Positions 60,003-64,000 of a stretch of 64,000 nucleotides of DNA are shown piece after piece. Below the pieces are notes generated by a model, which did no database searches, was not told the origin of the DNA, and saw nothing but the letters and a program-made list of their open reading frames with translations. The translations under genes were made by a program, and so were the position numbers. This stretch comes from Sipunculus nudus. Lineage: Eukaryota; Annelida; Sipuncula; Golfingiida; Sipunculidae. The stretch is from contig CM049316.1 in assembly GCA_026874595.1 (NCBI GenBank), positions 69,675,676-69,739,675 on the forward strand, given 5' to 3'. Each line of letters starts with the position of its first letter. Within the stretch, counting starts at the first letter, position 1.

Positions 60003-60072
60003 GTTATTTTTACCCACTTGACCTTTCAAGGTCACTTACCAGAGCACATCTCGCGAGACCGCGATTTGGCTT
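60003..60072 (-). repeat. ISL2EU right terminal inverted repeat
   Basis: The reverse complement starts AAGCCAAATCGCGG at 60,072 and includes the inner block AAAGGTCAAGTGGGT. It matches the left end. Confidence 0.7.
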
Positions 60073-60734
60073 ATTCCATGGATACCCGCCGCATATGAAG
60101 CTTCAAGTAAATTGGAGAACGTAAATCGTATTCTGGGCAAAAATTCCTATAAAATCCAATATTGTGTTTGTAACAGGAAAGCTTACGTCTTCGGGGGCAA
60201 AAAATTGCTAATGTATTCGCTTGAACAAGAAATTTTGTTGTAACCCCTGCTTTAATGCCTAAACAGAACCCACTCTAAAATTTTACTTTCCCTGGACCTA
60301 AAAGTTGTTCTTAAAGTTGGGACAGTCGCCAGGTGACGTGTGTGATGCATCATTCTCCGTACAGAAATTTACCATTAATGCTAAGGATAAACACAACATA
60401 TCTTGACTCTGCGCTGGAGGTTGAAAACGTGTATGACGTTTTAATACGTTGGGGAACCCATAGGAAATCCCCACAAGACATGCTTGTTTTTACCGCTTGA
60501 GATCTAGACCTACCTGATTCAACTGTTTAATGGACATGACGATTTTAAAGTGGTATGTTGTGTTACCATATGATACAAATATGTTTGTATTCTTATATAT
60601 GACACATTTTTAGCTGGGAGATTATTGTTTTATTGTCCAGTGGCATGTCTCCAGTTTTCAAACACCTCGTACTAAGGCTCTCTCAGCGGAGAGAACCGCA
60701 GCGCAAGGAGAGAGCACGAAAGCTATGGACTATA
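60073..60734 (+). repeat. Repeat R, copy 1, right piece
   Basis: Begins with the duplicated AT, then TCCATGGATACC, and aligns over its length to 58,419-59,064 with scattered changes and small indels. Together with 51,246-51,298 it rebuilds one R copy. Confidence 0.85.
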
Positions 60735-61105
60735 GATGCCGATGACGAAAAAACTTGTAAACTTGCATAACTGGGAAACTGGTTTTAACGGTCCAAATGA
60801 CCGAAATCGCAAGTAAAGGGATTACCTCCATTTCCCCAATATACAACAGTACCCGAAGTGCTACCCTGTTCTGTAGTGGTACATGTGTACTACTACAGGA
60901 CACTGGGCTGTACCAGTACAGGCCACTGTGCTACCCCTTATCTGGCCAATCATGGGGCTTCATGCCTGACTTGAGGCATGGGAGGAGAAGGGCTACCAGG
61001 GCAATCAGTGTGTCTGGAGCTGGTGCCAGACCTCAAATGATGAGTACACAGTGGTCAGCTGATTATTTGCTTTGTAATAACTAAAGTATTAAGATAACAA
61101 AAACA
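60735..61105. other. Unassigned, no gene supported
   Basis: A 95-codon frame (60,797-61,084) has no domain, splice signal or homology that I recognise. A hairpin CATGCCTGACTTGAGGCATG lies at about 60,962. Confidence 0.35.
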
Positions 61106-61292
61106 ATGGTACTCTCTCCCTCTCTATTTCTGTCTCTCATTCTCTCTCCCTCTTTCTTTCGTTCCCACCCTCACTTTCTCTCTTTCCCATTCTCTCCCCC
61201 TCTCTCTCTCTATCTATGGTTCTCTTTTTCTCTCTCTTTATCTCTTCCTCTATTTCTCTTTCTCATTCTTTCTTTTTCTCTTCTCTTTTTAA
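61106..61292. repeat. Polypyrimidine (TC/TTTC)n tract
   Basis: About 185 bp of almost pure T and C on the plus strand. It is open in several frames, giving Leu/Ser-rich ORFs that are not genes. Confidence 0.9.
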
Positions 61293-62587
61293 TAGTGCTC
61301 CTATAGCTATATTCATAGATACATATAACTGTAATACAATATGTAGAATGATCTATTGTGCTCAGATATCCATATTAATAGATACATATACTTGTAATAT
61401 GTATACACAGTATAAATATATCTAAAACATGTAAATATATCTGTGGACATTCAGGCCTACATGTTTTATTATTTATTTATTGTGTTTGTAGCTTACTGTA
61501 CACATCAAACACTGAAGTACTGTGTAAAATGTAATATGCTTGTCTGTGCAATGGTAACATATGTAAAGTTGATTGATTTGCAGAATAATGGAGTGGTTTT
61601 ATTCCAAACTGATTGTGGATTCTTTAAATGGATACAAAATGTGATACAAAAATTTTGCATGATGTCATACATGATCTGTGTAAAAAATACAAAAATTTGT
61701 GTCCCTGTGTATATAGTAATACATTAATGGTTGTATAATAAAAGAGGTTATTGCTTTTCTTTATTTGAAAAATTAAAAAGAGAATCTTATATGATACATG
61801 TCATATGTAATGAAAATGTTGAACTGGAATTTAGTACCAGAATTGCTATTTGATCTTTTTATATCTTAGAACTATTTATATCTAATGTTATGATTATAGG
61901 ATATGGTCAGTTAACAATGCTAATCATAATTAGATGATACAGTACTGATTGACATGTTTGTTTACCTTACTTTGTTTAATTAGAGATAGTATATCACTTT
62001 TCTTCATAATGTTTTATATATATTATTTGAAAGAATGATACATGGCTTATAGAAGCTTGTAGCTGCTAGTCCAGCCCGTGTCATGGATTTAAGACACCAG
62101 ATGGATCCATGAATCTAAGACACTAGGTCAGTTAATTAGATGTTATATCTGTTTCTTCTGTTATCACATATTTGTCCACTGTACCAGATTCTATTAAATA
62201 TGCCACCCAGAGTTTGTATAGCACAGCCTGGCATTTGTGTGACTGTCCGTCTTTTAGGGGAGAGCAAATTACCAGTACCAAGCTTAAAATCTTGTTTCAG
62301 CCCAGTGCAGCAATAAATGGGATTTAGTCTTGTAAACTATCCCTAGCTTATCAACAGTTGCACCCAGTAAGTTGTCAGAATTGGTTACAATGTCATTTGT
62401 TATTTCATTAAGTCTTGATTAAGTTTACTGTCTGGTAATTATGTTAAGATATTCAGATGTATGAATGCCTACAATTTTTTCTAGCTCCTGAATGGACAAT
62501 CTTTAGTATCCAGGTCAAAAGCTTGTATTTTAATATTCAATAGGGTAACTTCAGGTATCTGGTTGGTTGAACTGATGGACAGACCTG
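61293..62587. other. Unassigned; may include the upstream part of an LTR
   Basis: AT-rich, with no supported gene. The left edge of the LTR inferred downstream could not be placed. Confidence 0.35.
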
Positions 62588-62968
62588 TATATAAGCACAG
62601 CCAGATTTTACTCTGGGAGCACTTCGGCATATTTTCTAAATTCATAAATGGCTCCGTTTCAATAGATTAGTTTTAAGGAAAGATCAACAGATCATAGTGT
62701 AGTTAGCAAGTTTCACTTTTATTTTTTTTTTTATGTTCTGCTGGAATGAACATTATTGTATGAATCATCAGAATAAATCTTCAGTTTTACCATAAAATTG
62801 GACTTTCATTGGACTTGTGTGAACAGGAAAGTGGAATGGAAACAAATCTGAATGCATTTTCAAACTTTGAGCTAATTTCCCCGTTCCATTGGGATCCTCA
62901 GGTGATGATAGAGAGGAGGGAACGTAACATTCCTCAGGTGATGATAGAGAGGAGGGAACGTAACATGG
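62588..62968 (+). mobile_element. Putative 5' LTR (3' part) of a Gypsy-like element
   Basis: TATATAAG at 62,588-62,595 could be the LTR TATA box, and AATAAA lies near 62,772. The block ends GTAACA just before TGGTGGAGAATCCG, which looks like a primer-binding site beginning TGG. The left TG boundary is not located. Confidence 0.4.
62895..62966. repeat. Perfect 36-bp tandem duplication
   Basis: Two identical 36-bp units (62,895-62,930 and 62,931-62,966), each ending GGAACGTAACAT, at the inferred LTR end. Confidence 0.95.
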
Positions 62969-62982
62969 TGGAGAATCCGAAG
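62967..62982 (+). promoter_or_regulatory. Candidate primer-binding site
   Basis: TGGTGGAGAATCCGAAG starts about where an LTR ending in CA would stop (the TGG begins at 62,966). The complement would be a tRNA 3' end finishing CCA. The tRNA is not identified. Confidence 0.35.
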
Positions 62983-63043
62983 TAAGTAATATCGTTTTTT
63001 TTTGGGACTGATATGAAGAACATTTTAAACTCTCTCTGTGAAA

Positions 63044-64000
63044 ATGCAAGCATGCAATGATTCTTATTCTGAAGATACTTCTATTTTATTGGACAATCTA
63101 TTATTTGCAACAGATCTGTGCTCAGTTGTACCAGATTTAGAATTACCATCAATTGAAATTCCACTACCTGAAATTCCACTTCCTGAAATTAATAGAGAAG
63201 AGACAGTAATCATGGCAATGCCAAACAAACTATCAGTGAGAAAATTTCATGGACTTTCCAGTGAACACCCAGAAGAATTTTTAAGTGAATTCGAGTCATA
63301 TGCTACCTTAAATCAATTAAATGGACATAATGGTGATGCTAGAAAAGTGGCTGCATTTCACCTTCAGTTATCAGGACCTGCCCTTGTGTGGTACAATTCT
63401 TTATCACCAAATGTCAAGGCTTCATGGGACAATCTGTTACAGGCCTATAAAGAAAATTACATTAACATTCAGGCAGAGAACAATCCAGCACTACTTGCTG
63501 TTGCCTAAACTTTTGAAAAATTAACCTTGTTGCCTGGACAGCCAATCGAGGAATTCCACAGTGAACTCGTAGCTAAGGCTTTTCGTTTGGGTAAACCACC
63601 CAGGGACATTTTGCTTAAGTTTATATCCGGACTTCCTGAAAAATTAGCATTCTTCGTACGTGCTGGCGGGTCAGCTGACCATTATGCTGCACTCCAGTCA
63701 GCAAAACTTGGAGAGGCACATGGATATCGGTCACATGGTGCCACGGTCAACCAGATGAATGTAAAATCAACAAATCTTGGCAATAGTAATCTCGAAGAAT
63801 TACAGAAGCAGGTATCAGAATTAACAAATGTAGTCAAAAAGTTAACCACATCAACAGCAAATTCACAGCCTCGTACCGTCGGGAGAAGAACCCGGTGGCA
63901 CCAAAACAGACAACCCAGTACACAAGAAACCCTGCAGGCAACAACCAGAAATGGGCAACGGTGTTACAGGTGTGGTGGTCTTGGGCATCTTCAGCGGCAG
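63044..64000 (+). pseudogene. gag: Gypsy-like retrotransposon gag, one in-frame stop, cut by window end
   Basis: The ATG is at 63,044; the frame is open to a TAA at 63,506-63,508 and then continues in the same frame, without further stops, to the window edge (154 plus 164 codons). The first part has acidic Pro/Glu repeats (about residues 33-50), followed by a Retrotrans_gag-type region ('FHGLSSEHPEEFLSEFE', 'LQLSGPALVWYNSL'), which continues after the stop ('PGQPIEEFHSEL', 'KFISGLPEKL'). The last residues begin a CCHC zinc knuckle (CYRCGGLGHLQRQ, last Cys beyond the edge). Gag forms the particle that packages element RNA. The single stop means this copy is probably inactive unless the stop is read through. 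Protease and polymerase would lie beyond 64,000. Confidence 0.8.

Larger units (their letters stand above)
51299..60072. mobile_element. ISL2EU-type autonomous DNA transposon, about 8.8 kb
   Basis: Holds a THAP/DDE transposase gene (+) and a YqaJ-nuclease gene (-) facing each other; this pairing is the hallmark of ISL2EU elements. The ends are degenerate inverted repeats: the left begins AAGTCTATTTGCAGTCACGCG and the right, reversed, AAGCCAAATCGCGGTCTCGCG (15 of 21 identical). An inner block is also shared (AAAGGTCAGGTGGGTAAAAA against AAAGGTCAAGTGGGTAAAAA). It is flanked by AT on both sides (51,297-51,298 and 60,073-60,074). The sequence without the insert is seen at 58,411-58,432, which fixes the boundaries and the 2-bp duplication. 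Both genes are open, so the element may still be active. Confidence 0.85.

Noticed and set aside
60797..61084. 95-codon ORF
   Set aside because: No recognisable domain, no splice or start context, and it adjoins repeat R. Left as unassigned.
61106..61425. Leu/Ser/Phe-rich ORFs suggesting membrane proteins
   Set aside because: They are encoded by a polypyrimidine microsatellite-like tract.

Overview
The window is eukaryotic, AT-rich and almost free of host genes. It looks like an invertebrate animal genome, most likely a mollusc and probably a bivalve. I infer this from spliced genes with GT-AG introns, AATAAA signals, a Gypsy-type gag with zinc knuckle, a THAP/DDE plus YqaJ transposon, long (TA)n tracts, and dense Helitron-like elements carrying tandem blocks such as TGACCTTGACCTTGAA. 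The species cannot be fixed from the sequence alone.

Region 1-46,600 is a nest of non-autonomous Helitron/Helentron-like elements. I name the families by their 5' ends: Hel-A (TTTTAGCTCAGCTGA), Hel-B (TTTAGCGAACCTGTG), Hel-C (TTGTATCYGCCAAAA) and Hel-D (TTTATGCCCCCGCC). Each has a subterminal inverted repeat, a short palindrome or hairpin at the 3' end, a CTAG or CTTG terminus, and no target duplication. Insertion boundaries can be read inside the window, because uninterrupted paralogous copies survive: 25,157, 25,773 and 25,818 are empty versions of sites filled at 27,235, 33,505 and 34,913, and 8,051 is the empty version of the site filled at 29,422. A minus-strand-type solo LTR (9,559-10,448) has a 6-bp target duplication. 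Two candidate exons of an unidentified host gene lie at 14,516-14,674 and 15,125-15,493.

Region 40,990-43,004 is a DNA transposon with inverted ends, flanked by TA and filled with a ~23-bp satellite. Region 46,860-47,674 is a pogo/Tigger-like remnant. It is followed by a perfect 172-bp palindrome (47,734-47,905) set between two (TA)n tracts, each arm of which can be drawn as a hammerhead ribozyme. A 400-bp long-TIR MITE lies at 49,112-49,511.

Region 51,299-60,072 is the main coding locus: an apparently intact autonomous ISL2EU-type transposon with TIRs and an AT duplication. It holds two convergent genes, a THAP/HTH/DDE transposase (+) and a spliced SAP-SWIM-YqaJ-PHD nuclease (-). It inserted into a ~0.7-kb repeat (R), and a second, uninterrupted copy of R sits inside the transposon and shows the empty site.

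The right edge (about 62,588-64,000) is the 5' end of a Gypsy-like LTR retrotransposon: a probable LTR, a candidate primer-binding site, and a gag ORF broken by one in-frame stop and cut by the window end.
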